From an uncultured Campylobacter sp. (lineage in GTDB: Bacteria; Campylobacterota; Campylobacteria; Campylobacterales; Campylobacteraceae): a DNA stretch of 9,358 nucleotides. Below the pieces are notes generated by a model. The model saw only the letters and a program-made list of their open reading frames with translations, was not told where the DNA came from and ran no database searches. The stretch is from the NCBI RefSeq assembly GCF_937890585.1, contig NZ_CALACG010000061.1, positions 1 through 9,358 of the forward strand. Reading direction: 5' to 3'. The translations under genes and the position numbers were made by a program. Each line of letters opens with the position of its first letter. Positions within the stretch are counted from its first letter, which is position 1. Positions 1 to 6,480 of the stretch are shown here, one piece after another.

Positions 1-523
1 TTGCACCTTGAGTGGCGGCCGCTTTAGCAGGATCAGCTAGCTTTGTAGCTGGTGCTTGCTTTGCTGGCTCGGTAGGTTTTACAGCAGGCGCAGTTTTAGT
101 GGATTCAGGCTGTTTTTGCGTAGCAGCAGGTGCGGCTGGCTTGGTTAAATTTTGCGATTTTGCCGATTTTGCAGGAGGTTTCATCTGATTTGTGATGTAT
201 TCATAAAGTATAGTCGTCTCCTCGTCTGTCAAAAAGTAGCTTGGCATGACGCCTTTTGGCTTTGTTAGAGCTGCTTTAAAGCTTTCAAAGTCTATATCAT
301 TTATCTTTGGCGCTCTAAGCTCATCATCTACTGTTTTGTTTGCCTTTTTGTCAAAGTGCTTGTATTTAGAGATTAGACTACCCTCGCCCTTTGCGCCGTG
401 ACATTTATCGCAGCCTATGCCACGTGGATTTAGGTAGAGCATCTTGGCGTACTCGGTCTTTGTGATAAAATCAGCACCAAAAATCGCCACACAAAAAAGC
501 AAAATCAAAAAAACAGACCTCAT
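1..523 (-). CDS. Secreted monoheme c-type cytochrome, C-terminus beyond left edge
   Basis: The reading frame starts with ATG at 523-521, preceded on the minus strand by a GAGAGG ribosome site, and stays open to base 1, giving about 174 residues without a stop. Residues 1-17 form a signal peptide (short basic N-terminus, hydrophobic core, Phe-Gly-Ala near the cleavage site). A CDKCH heme-attachment motif lies at residues 38-42, followed by GAKGEG, typical of class I cytochromes c. Met93 in the sequence VMPSYF is the likely distal heme ligand, and the following TDEE and YEYI residues fit the C-terminal helix. The heme domain ends near residue 114. From there to the window edge the chain is a low-complexity Pro/Ala/Lys/Thr/Gln tail, odd for such a small cytochrome. 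The family carries electrons in the periplasm; partner and exact role cannot be read here. The gene is divergent from folD. Heme binding is near certain; a specific name is not justified. Confidence 0.9.
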   Translation of the reverse strand, partial: MRSVFLILLFCVAIFGADFITKTEYAKMLYLNPRGIGCDKCHGAKGEGSLISKYKHFDKKANKTVDDELRAPKINDIDFESFKAALTKPKGVMPSYFLTDEETTILYEYITNQMKPPAKSAKSQNLTKPAAPAATQKQPESTKTAPAVKPTEPAKQAPATKLADPAKAAATQGA

Positions 524-550
524 AAACCTCTCTTTTAAAAATTTAATTTA

Positions 551-567
551 ATTTTAGGTATGATACC
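551..567. promoter_or_regulatory. Putative divergent promoter elements between cytochrome gene and folD
   Basis: The 83-bp gap between the divergent genes is AT-rich. On the plus strand TATGAT at 559-564 is a good -10 candidate for folD and would leave a leader of roughly 35 nt. On the minus strand TAAAAT (556-551) is a -10 candidate for the cytochrome gene. The plus-strand box sits inside a perfect palindrome, GGTAT-G-ATACC (557-567), which also reads TATCAT on the other strand. No clear -35 is seen, as is usual in Campylobacter. This is inference from motif match and spacing only. Confidence 0.45.
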
Positions 568-606
568 ACCCTTGTGATTAAAAAAGCTTTTAAGTAAGGA
601 TCGAAT

Positions 607-1458
607 ATGAAAATTTTAGACGGAAAAGCCGTATCTTTAAAGGTCAAAGAAAGCGTAAAAGTAAGAGCTGATGAGCTAAAGAAATTTGGTGTCGAACCAA
701 CCTTAGCCGTCGTCTTGGTCGGCGAAGATAAGGCATCTCAAACATACGTTAGAGCCAAAGAGAAAGCCTGCAACGAATACGGAATAAAAAGCGTGGCTCA
801 CCGTCTAAGCGAAAACACAACCCAAAACGAGCTACTTGCCCTTATAAACGTGCTAAATTTAGACGATAGCATCCATGGCATCTTGGTTCAGCTGCCACTG
901 CCAAAGCACATCGATACAAACGTCGTGCTCGCAGCGATCGATCCACGAAAAGATGTAGATGGTTTTCACGCTGTAAATGTTGGCAAACTTGTTAGCGGAC
1001 TTGAAGGCTTTGTGCCTTGCACACCGCTTGGCGTGATGGAAATTTTAAAAGAGTATGGCATAGATGTAGCTGGACTAAATGCAGTGGTGATCGGCAGAAG
1101 CAACATCGTTGGCAAGCCTATGGCAAATTTACTCCTAAACGCCTCTGCAACGGTTACGGTGACGCATAGCAAGACTAAAAATTTAAAAGAAATTTGCAAA
1201 AATGCTGACCTTATCGTTGCAGCCATTGGCAAGCCATTTTTCTTAAAGGCTGATATGGTAAAAGATGGCGCGGTAGTCGTTGATGTGGGCATAAACAGAC
1301 TTGATGATGGCAGGCTTGTGGGCGATGTGGATTTTGACGAGGTCGCACCAAAATGCTCATACATCACGCCTGTTCCTGGCGGCGTTGGTCCGATGACCAT
1401 AGCCATGCTTTTAAACAACACAATCCTTGCTGCACAAGCAAAGATAGCTAAAAATTAA
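607..1458 (+). CDS. folD: Bifunctional methylenetetrahydrofolate dehydrogenase / methenyltetrahydrofolate cyclohydrolase
   Basis: FolD oxidises 5,10-methylene-THF with NADP+ and hydrolyses the methenyl product to 10-formyl-THF in the cytosol, feeding purine and formyl-Met synthesis. At 283 residues it has the usual family length. Residues 44-55 hold the first signature, with Tyr47 and catalytic Lys51 matching E. coli Tyr50 and Lys54. VQLPLP follows at 94-99. KDVDGFH at 115-121 carries Asp118, equivalent to E. coli Asp121. The Rossmann nucleotide-binding part contains GRSNIVGKP (163-171), and the second signature [10 protein letters not shown] lies at 255-264. All expected catalytic residues are present. 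The ATG has an AAGGA ribosome site six bases upstream (596-600). lepB follows after 11 bases, so co-transcription is likely. The identification is secure. Confidence 0.97.
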   Translation: MKILDGKAVSLKVKESVKVRADELKKFGVEPTLAVVLVGEDKASQTYVRAKEKACNEYGIKSVAHRLSENTTQNELLALINVLNLDDSIHGILVQLPLPKHIDTNVVLAAIDPRKDVDGFHAVNVGKLVSGLEGFVPCTPLGVMEILKEYGIDVAGLNAVVIGRSNIVGKPMANLLLNASATVTVTHSKTKNLKEICKNADLIVAAIGKPFFLKADMVKDGAVVVDVGINRLDDGRLVGDVDFDEVAPKCSYITPVPGGVGPMTIAMLLNNTILAAQAKIAKN

Positions 1459-1469
1459 AGAGTGAGATA

Positions 1470-2375
1470 ATGAAGAGAGCTTTTACTAAATTTTATGACT
1501 TTTGCTCGAGCTGGACAGGCACGGTTATCATCGTTTTGCTTGTCATTTTCTTTGTAGCTCAAGCCTTTGTGATCCCGTCTGGTTCGATGAAAAACACACT
1601 TTTGGTTGGGGATTTTTTATTTGCTAAAAAGTATGTTTATGGCATACCAACGCCAAGAATTCCATGGCTTGAGGTAAAAATTTTACCTGAGCTAAATGGC
1701 AATGGTCACCTCATCACAGGCGATGGTCCTGCCAGGGGCGATATAGTCGTATTTCGCTATCCAAACGATGAGAAAACTCACTTTGTAAAGCGCTGCTTTG
1801 CAACTAGCGAAGACGAGATCGTTTTTACTGAAAAAGCCCTCTATCTACGCCCAAAAGAGGGAGATAGCTTCATAAAGGCAAACTGCCGTGAAAATTTAAA
1901 CGGCAAAGAGAGTAAATTTGGCTACTCATGTAGCGACGTAGCCCAGCTTGATGGCAAGCTTTTCATAAAAGAGCCATATAGATTTAGTGGCATCCATTAC
2001 GACGAAAATGTAAATTTATTTGAGCAGATGGTTTTCATGCTAAATACAAACAAATCAAACGTTTTTATGAAGCCAGCGCTCATTAGCTCACTACCGCAAA
2101 ATCCAAATTTTAACTTTAACGCTTTTTACGTAAAAGTGCCAAAAGATGAGTACTTTATGATAGGCGACAACCGCGATCACTCAAACGACAGCCGTTTTTG
2201 GGGAAGCGTGGCTTATAAAGATATAGTCGGTCAGCCTTGGTTTATTTATTTCAGCTGGGACAATAACTACAATGTGCGCTGGGAGCGTATCGGACGCTTT
2301 GTAGATACGATAGAAAACGATGAGTTTTTCACAAAACAAGCTCTAAAAGAGGGAGAAGTCGATGGACTTCACTAA
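1470..2375 (+). CDS. lepB: Signal peptidase I
   Basis: This is the membrane-anchored serine protease that removes signal peptides from secreted proteins on the outer face of the inner membrane. A single N-terminal membrane segment (about residues 17-35) is followed directly by the active-site box IPSGSM, with Ser39 as nucleophile. RGDIVVFRYP begins at residue 89 and leads to the general-base Lys107 in FVKR. The family box E, GDNRDHSNDSR, starts at Gly232. These are the conserved boxes in the right order. The 301 residues are normal for the epsilonproteobacterial form, called LepP in C. jejuni, with one anchor rather than the two of E. coli. Cys139 and Cys154 lie in the periplasmic region between the Lys box and box E and could form a disulfide. 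The gene ends inside the next one (14-bp overlap), which implies translational coupling. Confidence 0.96.
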   Translation: MKRAFTKFYDFCSSWTGTVIIVLLVIFFVAQAFVIPSGSMKNTLLVGDFLFAKKYVYGIPTPRIPWLEVKILPELNGNGHLITGDGPARGDIVVFRYPNDEKTHFVKRCFATSEDEIVFTEKALYLRPKEGDSFIKANCRENLNGKESKFGYSCSDVAQLDGKLFIKEPYRFSGIHYDENVNLFEQMVFMLNTNKSNVFMKPALISSLPQNPNFNFNAFYVKVPKDEYFMIGDNRDHSNDSRFWGSVAYKDIVGQPWFIYFSWDNNYNVRWERIGRFVDTIENDEFFTKQALKEGEVDGLH

Positions 2376-3018
2376 TTTTGACCCTATCAAAGTCGCCACT
2401 ATCGTCATCTCTTTAATAATCGCCATCGTAGGCCACGAGATCGCTCACGGATATGTCGCTTATAAATTTGGCGACAACACCGCAAAAAGCCTTGGCAGAC
2501 TTAGCATAAATCCCATAAAACACATCGATCTTGTTGGCACTATCATCGTGCCACTGGTGCTTTATCTAAGCACTGGCATGATGTTTGGCTGGGCAAAACC
2601 AGTGCCTGTAAATACCTACACAGTCGTGCGAAATGGCGGATACAAGGCAGCTATCTATGTAAGCCTAGCTGGCATTTGCTACAACATCATCCTAGGCATC
2701 TTGTCGCTTTTTGTGTTGAAGGCTTTGCTAAACATAGAAACATTTGAAATTTTACTTCAGTTTTTATTTACGCTTGCGCTTTTAAATTTGATGTTAGCCA
2801 TCTTTAACCTCTATCCGATCCCGCCACTTGACGGCTTTCACGCGCTCGAGTATGCGCTTAGAAATTTTGGCTTTCACGCACTGGCAGAAAAGCTTGAGGG
2901 TATCTCAAGATACGGATTTGTCATCCTTATCATCATCCTCATTTCGCCTTTAAAAGATACTATCTTTTATCCGACAAGATACGTTTTAGAAATCGCAAGA
3001 GCCTTTATAAATGGCTAA
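2362..3018 (+). CDS. M50-family (site-2-type) intramembrane zinc metalloprotease
   Basis: This 218-residue, highly hydrophobic protein has several predicted membrane segments (about 10-30, 55-75, 90-118, 122-150 and 180-200). The zinc motif HEIAH lies at residues 25-29 inside the first segment, with Glu26 as catalytic base. The second signature, NLYPIPPLDG, ends with Asp157-Gly158, where Asp157 is the third metal ligand. This is the compact M50 type without a PDZ domain, as in YwhC-like and Rip-like proteins. Family members cleave transmembrane helices, often anti-sigma factors or leftover signal peptides; the substrate here is unknown. The ATG at 2362 lies within the lepB end and has a purine-rich GAGGGAGAAG site upstream. 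The stop codon is already inside the terminator hairpin. The protease family call is firm, the role open. Confidence 0.93.
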   Translation: MDFTNFDPIKVATIVISLIIAIVGHEIAHGYVAYKFGDNTAKSLGRLSINPIKHIDLVGTIIVPLVLYLSTGMMFGWAKPVPVNTYTVVRNGGYKAAIYVSLAGICYNIILGILSLFVLKALLNIETFEILLQFLFTLALLNLMLAIFNLYPIPPLDGFHALEYALRNFGFHALAEKLEGISRYGFVILIIILISPLKDTIFYPTRYVLEIARAFING

Positions 3019-3044
3019 ATTTAGAGCAAATTTGCTCTAAATTT
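3017..3044. terminator. Bidirectional hairpin terminator between convergent genes
   Basis: Bases 3017-3030 and 3031-3044 are perfect reverse complements (14-base arms, AAATTTAGAGCAAA and its complement), followed on the plus strand by a short T run. The RNA would form a stem of about 12 bp with a 4-base loop. It overlaps the stop codons of both the upstream protease gene and the convergent DUF4139 gene, so it can end transcripts from both sides. The outer AAATTT ends supply the U-rich tract in either direction. Confidence 0.8.
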
Positions 3045-4422
3045 TTGGCTTTGTGATCTTATAAGAGTACTCTTTTTTAAATTCCTCTTTTGGCGCGAGG
3101 CTAAATTTAAGCTCCACCTTGCCATCTTTGCTGATATCTTTTTTATCAAAGCCCTTTATCTCGACCTTTACCGCCTCGTCGGCAGATACTGGCACGCGAT
3201 CGACCAAGGTGACATCGACACTTTTGCTTGAGTTATTTTTGACACTTATCTCATAGCCCTCTTCGCTTATGCGGTCTTTGCCAAGAAGCGAGCTCTTTTT
3301 AAATTTATTTAATCGCTCTTTTTTAAGCTCGATTAGCTCGTTTTGTCCTAAAAATAACTGCACTGGCTCATCTTTTGCTTTTATCTCAAACTCGCTTGGG
3401 TTGCCGACACTCACACCATTAACATAAAACTGCGTTTTAGCTGGAGTTAGATCGTCATTTAGCTTAAAGCTAGCTACGTTATATGCCTTTAGTGAGCCGT
3501 AAAAATCAGCAAAAACGCTAAAATTTGCATCCATTTTTTGCGTGTCGTAAGTTATATATTTGCTCTCGCCTTTTGCTAAATTTATCCCATCTATCTTCCA
3601 AATTTTGGTAAACTCATTCTCATCTCTTTGTACACGCATGTCAGCGACCTCAGCAGTGACTTTCGCAGCTCTTAGCATATTTTTTGAAGCGCCGTAACCA
3701 TCAGCCTCCACCTCGCTCTCCTCGTACCAAGGGTAAAACTTGCTTGGAGCAAGCGCTTTTTGATACCTAGTCGGATAGATAGCGAGCTTTAAATTTTTAA
3801 CTTCACTAGCATATGGGTTGGTGAGCAAAATTTCTTGTTTTATCAAGATATTTTTGTTTTTTGTATCTGCATAAATTTCATTTAGCGTCTTTGGCGCCTC
3901 ATCATCCATATATGAAAGCGTCGCCTCTTTTGGGCTGCAAGCAAATTTCATATCAAGCTGCAAAAATCCAGCCATTTCGCTCTTTGGCTCATTTTCTTTA
4001 AGCGCTTCAAGCTCACTTTTAACAGCTGAAATTTTCTCAATATTTTCTAGGCTAAATTTATAAAAATCCTCAGCTCTTTTTGTCACATCGTTACTTTTGT
4101 TTTCTCCTATCAAAGCTTGCTCTATAAACCTACCTCTTGCATTTAGCGCCTCAAGTTTATTATTTAAATTTACAACTTCTTGCTTCCATTTTATGTAACT
4201 TTGGCTATTTTCTTCGCTGATCTTTTTTAGATTAGCATTCGCGTCACAATCCCCATTTATAGTGATGCTCTCACTCTCCACACCCTCTGGCACAAAGGCG
4301 CTAAAAGAGCTGTTTGCGTCACTAAATTTTTGAGTGATGATGGTTTGATCTGTATAGATCTCTATTAGATTTTCATCTGCAAAGGCTAGCGTAGAAGCCA
4401 CTAAAAAGAGTGCTTTTTTCAC
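3037..4422 (-). CDS. Secreted DUF4139-domain protein, function unknown
   Basis: The protein has 461 residues. Residues 1-15 are a signal peptide (Lys-Lys, hydrophobic core, AFA before Asp16), so it is exported. Residues about 20-60 form a beta-rich region like the N-terminal DUF4140 part. Residues about 65-150 are charged and helical with coiled-coil character. The C-terminal part, roughly 190-461, matches the DUF4139 pattern: conserved YDTQ, the segment with LGQNE, then VKNNSSK and VDRVPVSADE, and a final LAPKEEFKKEYSY stretch. The family is sometimes labelled mucoidy-inhibitor A-like, but no activity is established. The start is GTG at 4422-4420, with AAAGGAG (4434-4428) five bases upstream; an ATG two bases further upstream is followed at once by TGA and cannot start this frame. 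The only mature cysteines are Cys59 and Cys162. It is convergent to the M50 gene and divergent from rpiB, so it is probably a single-gene unit. Confidence 0.88.
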   Translation of the reverse strand: MKKALFLVASTLAFADENLIEIYTDQTIITQKFSDANSSFSAFVPEGVESESITINGDCDANANLKKISEENSQSYIKWKQEVVNLNNKLEALNARGRFIEQALIGENKSNDVTKRAEDFYKFSLENIEKISAVKSELEALKENEPKSEMAGFLQLDMKFACSPKEATLSYMDDEAPKTLNEIYADTKNKNILIKQEILLTNPYASEVKNLKLAIYPTRYQKALAPSKFYPWYEESEVEADGYGASKNMLRAAKVTAEVADMRVQRDENEFTKIWKIDGINLAKGESKYITYDTQKMDANFSVFADFYGSLKAYNVASFKLNDDLTPAKTQFYVNGVSVGNPSEFEIKAKDEPVQLFLGQNELIELKKERLNKFKKSSLLGKDRISEEGYEISVKNNSSKSVDVTLVDRVPVSADEAVKVEIKGFDKKDISKDGKVELKFSLAPKEEFKKEYSYKITKPKI

Positions 4423-4427
4423 ATTTT

Positions 4428-4434
4428 CTCCTTT
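4428..4434 (-). promoter_or_regulatory. Ribosome binding site deciding the GTG start of the DUF4139 gene
   Basis: On the minus strand AAAGGAG (4434-4428) is followed by AAAATGTGAAA. An ATG at 4424-4422 is three bases from the site but meets TGA immediately. The GTG at 4422-4420 is five bases from it and opens the signal-peptide frame. The start codon of the real frame therefore overlaps a two-codon AUG-UGA unit. Confidence 0.75.
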
Positions 4435-4447
4435 AAATTTTTGGTAA

Positions 4448-4453
4448 ATTATA
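4448..4453 (-). promoter_or_regulatory. -10 box of promoter for the DUF4139 gene
   Basis: Read on the minus strand this is TATAAT, a perfect sigma-70 -10 hexamer, about 24 bases upstream of the GTG start. The transcript would begin near 4441 with a leader of about 20 nt holding the AAAGGAG site. No convincing -35 is seen. Confidence 0.65.
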
Positions 4454-4500
4454 GCTTCATTTTGGCTGAGAGTAAAATTTTATTTTAATGCAACTTTGAC

Positions 4501-4506
4501 TATAAT
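4501..4506 (+). promoter_or_regulatory. -10 box of promoter for the rpiB-to-ychF operon
   Basis: TATAAT here is a perfect -10, preceded by TTTGAC and a T-rich stretch as in Campylobacter sigma-70 promoters. Transcription would start near 4513, about 20 nt before the rpiB ATG at 4532. An in-frame TTG at 4496 lies upstream of this box and so would not be in the mRNA, which rules it out as start codon for this promoter. No later strong promoter is evident before ychF. Confidence 0.65.
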
Positions 4507-4531
4507 CAACAAAAAATTTAACGGACTTTTC

Positions 4532-4975
4532 ATGAAGATAGACAAAGTTTTCTTAGCTAGCGATCACGCTGGTTTTGAGCTAAAAAACGAGCTTAAAGAG
4601 GCCATTAAAGGGCTTGGATACGAAGTGGTTGATCTTGGTACAAACGATAAAAATAGCGTTGATTACCCTGATTATGCGCATTTGCTAGCGAGCAAGCTTG
4701 AGCCTAACTTCTACGGCGTGCTAGTTTGTGGCACAGGCATAGGCATCTCGATCGCTGCAAATAGACATGAAAACGTAAGATGCGCCCTTTGCCACGATGA
4801 ATTTACTGCAAGGCTTGCCAGAGAGCACAACGACGCAAATGTCATCGCTTTTGGCGCAAGGGTTATCGGCGCAGGCGTTGCTATCTCGGCGGTAGAAGCC
4901 TTTTTAAAGACTGAGTTTGCAGGTGGCAGACACGAAAGAAGAGTCGAAAAAATCGAGCTTGAGGCAGGCAAATGA
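4532..4975 (+). CDS. rpiB: Ribose-5-phosphate isomerase B
   Basis: RpiB interconverts ribulose-5-phosphate and ribose-5-phosphate in the non-oxidative pentose phosphate pathway, providing the precursor of PRPP. From the ATG at 4532 it has 147 residues, the normal length. SDHAG at 10-14 opens the sugar-phosphate site. SVDYPDYA lies at 42-49. The signature CGTGIGISIAANR begins at Cys66, the proposed catalytic cysteine, and AREHNDANV contains His99; both numbers match the E. coli enzyme. The frame is open back to a TTG at 4496, but that extension (MTIINKK...) overlaps the -10 box, so the internal ATG is preferred. Its ribosome site is weak (ACGGAC at 4521-4526). The stop overlaps the next start as ATGA. 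The LacA/B branch is the only close alternative and fits the context less well. Confidence 0.95.
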   Translation: MKIDKVFLASDHAGFELKNELKEAIKGLGYEVVDLGTNDKNSVDYPDYAHLLASKLEPNFYGVLVCGTGIGISIAANRHENVRCALCHDEFTARLAREHNDANVIAFGARVIGAGVAISAVEAFLKTEFAGGRHERRVEKIELEAGK

Positions 4976-5304
4976 TAGGCGAGTGGATCGTTTTTACCGC
5001 TCTTGTTTGTGCTGCGATCTACCTAACTGTTATGGTTTTTTACTTCAAAACGCTTCTAAAAAAAGAGCGTGCGACAAAAGATTTTATGAAAAATAACCTC
5101 CAAGACACTGAGGTCGTCATAAGAAAATTTCAGATCCAACTCCAAAGAAGTCTAGGCAACATCGACATCTTGACAGATGAGCTAAACAAAACTAAAAATG
5201 ACGTAACCTCACTTCGCACAAGAAATTCCCAGTACCGCCTAGAAAACGACAAGCTAAGGCAACGCATACGTGAGCTTGAAGGCAAGATCGAAGCGCTACT
5301 ATAA
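4972..5304 (+). CDS. Small membrane-anchored coiled-coil protein, function unknown
   Basis: This 110-residue protein has one membrane helix (about residues 5-25) followed by KTLLKKER, so by the positive-inside rule the C-terminal part faces the cytoplasm. From Leu57 to Leu109 the chain keeps an uninterrupted heptad register: positions 57, 64, 71, 78, 85, 92, 99 and 106 as a, and 60, 67, 74, 81, 88, 95, 102 and 109 as d. Most are Leu, Ile or Val, with Asn85 and Asn92 at a positions, a pattern that favours parallel dimers. There is no enzymatic motif. The start overlaps the rpiB stop (ATGA), implying coupled translation, and apt follows after 20 bases. From memory C. jejuni has a similar unnamed membrane protein between rpiB and apt. 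A scaffold or division/envelope role is possible by shape only; I do not assign one. Confidence 0.85.
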   Translation: MIGEWIVFTALVCAAIYLTVMVFYFKTLLKKERATKDFMKNNLQDTEVVIRKFQIQLQRSLGNIDILTDELNKTKNDVTSLRTRNSQYRLENDKLRQRIRELEGKIEALL

Positions 5305-5324
5305 TCTCAAATTTAAGGAAATTT

Positions 5325-5873
5325 ATGAAAATTTTAGATCAAAAAGGCAAAGAATTTTTACTAAACTCTATTCGCTGCATAAACGATTTTCCAAAGCCTG
5401 GCATAGTTTTTCGTGACATCACGACGCTACTAAATAACAAAGAGGCATTTAACTTTTTGATAGATCATTTGGTGGCTAGATATGAGGATGCAAAGATTGA
5501 TTACATCGCTGGCATAGAGTCACGAGGCTTTATCTTTGGCGCGGCACTTGCAGCAAGACTAAGGCTGCCTTTTGTGCCTATTCGCAAGCCAAAAAAGCTG
5601 CCTTTTATCACGCTTTCTCAAAAATATAGCCTAGAATACGGTGTCGATGAAGTGCAAATTCACATCGATGCCTTTGGAGAAAAAGCAGGCGCTAGAGTGC
5701 TTTTGGTGGACGATCTCATAGCCACTGGAGGCACTGCAAAGGCTTCAGTAGAGCTTATCAATCAAACTAACGCAACCTGCGTAGAGGCATGCTTTCTCAT
5801 AGATCTAGTCGATCTAAAAGGTAGCGAAAAGCTAAAGTCGCTTACTAAAATTTACAGCGTTTTAGAGGTTTAG
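5325..5873 (+). CDS. apt: Adenine phosphoribosyltransferase
   Basis: Apt joins adenine and PRPP to make AMP and pyrophosphate in the cytosol (purine salvage). At 182 residues it has the usual bacterial length. [12 protein letters not shown] lies at 22-33, [15 protein letters not shown] at 62-76, and the PRPP-binding loop [10 protein letters not shown] at 128-137, with the acidic pair Asp129-Asp130 and the Gly-Gly turn intact. RKPKKLP near residue 88 is the flexible-loop region typical of Apt rather than hypoxanthine enzymes. The ATG has an AAGGAA ribosome site. It lies in the operon with rpiB, which makes the precursor of its co-substrate, and ends one base before the DedA gene starts. Confidence 0.96.
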   Translation: MKILDQKGKEFLLNSIRCINDFPKPGIVFRDITTLLNNKEAFNFLIDHLVARYEDAKIDYIAGIESRGFIFGAALAARLRLPFVPIRKPKKLPFITLSQKYSLEYGVDEVQIHIDAFGEKAGARVLLVDDLIATGGTAKASVELINQTNATCVEACFLIDLVDLKGSEKLKSLTKIYSVLEV

Positions 5874-5874
5874 A

Positions 5875-6480
5875 ATGGAAGAGTTTTTTATAGAACTGCT
5901 TAAAGAGTACGGCTACATCATACTTTTTGTCTGGTGTATCATGGAGGGCGAGATGGCCTTAATAATGGCTGGAATTCTCGCTCACACCACGCATATGCAC
6001 ATCGCGCTTGCTATCTTTGTGGCTGGACTTGGAGGCTTTGTAGGAGATCAAATTTACTTCTACCTTGGCCGTTACAATAAAAAATACATCGCAAAAAGGC
6101 TTCACACGCAGCGGAGAAAATTTGCAGTGGCGCACATAATGCTGAAAAAATATGGCTGGCCAATCATCTTTTTGCAACGCTATATGTATGGCTTTCGCGT
6201 CATCATCCCGCTTTGTATAGGACTTACGGGCTATGACGCTAAAAAATACGCCTTTATAAATTTGATCAGCGCTTGGTGCTGGGCGGCGATCACCACCATA
6301 CCTGCTTGGATACTTGGCGAGCATATACTTGTGCTTTTGCAAGAAGCAAAAGAGCACTGGTACGTCGCTATCCCAGTGGTTGCTATATTTATGGGGCTTT
6401 TGATCTATGCATTTAAGCGCATCGAAAATAAAATTTTAAACGAAAGGAGAGACAGAAGACATGCAGTTTCAAATAGTTGA
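5875..6480 (+). CDS. DedA-family inner-membrane protein
   Basis: DedA proteins are multi-pass membrane proteins of the SNARE-associated/VTT superfamily, linked to lipid carrier flipping, proton-driven transport and envelope integrity. This one has 201 residues and several hydrophobic segments (about 12-36, 43-64, 94-116, 127-150 and 165-183). The re-entrant region holds acidic Glu24/Glu26 in MEGEMALIMAG. GGFVGDQIYFYLGR contains Asp58 and ends at residue 66. Arg102 and Arg108 are spaced six apart in QRYMYGFR, as are the essential Arg130 and Arg136 of E. coli YqjA. The C-terminus is short, basic and probably cytoplasmic. An AGAGG ribosome site lies in the apt end, one base separates it from apt, and its last 20 bases overlap pepA. 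Family is certain; substrate is unknown. Confidence 0.92.
   Translation: MEEFFIELLKEYGYIILFVWCIMEGEMALIMAGILAHTTHMHIALAIFVAGLGGFVGDQIYFYLGRYNKKYIAKRLHTQRRKFAVAHIMLKKYGWPIIFLQRYMYGFRVIIPLCIGLTGYDAKKYAFINLISAWCWAAITTIPAWILGEHILVLLQEAKEHWYVAIPVVAIFMGLLIYAFKRIENKILNERRDRRHAVSNS

Noticed and set aside
15..22. GCGGCCGC (NotI site) in an AT-rich genome, suggesting a cloning artefact
   Set aside because: It encodes Ala codons in frame within the Ala-rich tail of the cytochrome, so it is explained by the protein.
966..1421. 151-codon frame on the minus strand inside folD
   Set aside because: It lies wholly within a well-supported gene, has no recognisable domain and is explained by folD codon use.
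4496..4531. In-frame TTG start giving rpiB 12 extra residues
   Set aside because: The codon lies upstream of a perfect TATAAT at 4501-4506, the extension has no family similarity, and the ATG at 4532 gives the normal RpiB numbering (Cys66, His99).
607..5345. Shared opening ATGAAAATTTTAGA of folD (607) and apt (5325) as a repeat or regulatory motif
   Set aside because: Both simply encode Met-Lys-Ile-Leu-Asp with common codons of this genome; flanking bases differ.
5959..6357. 132-codon minus-strand frame inside the DedA gene
   Set aside because: It is antisense to a conserved membrane protein and lacks any domain or promoter signal.
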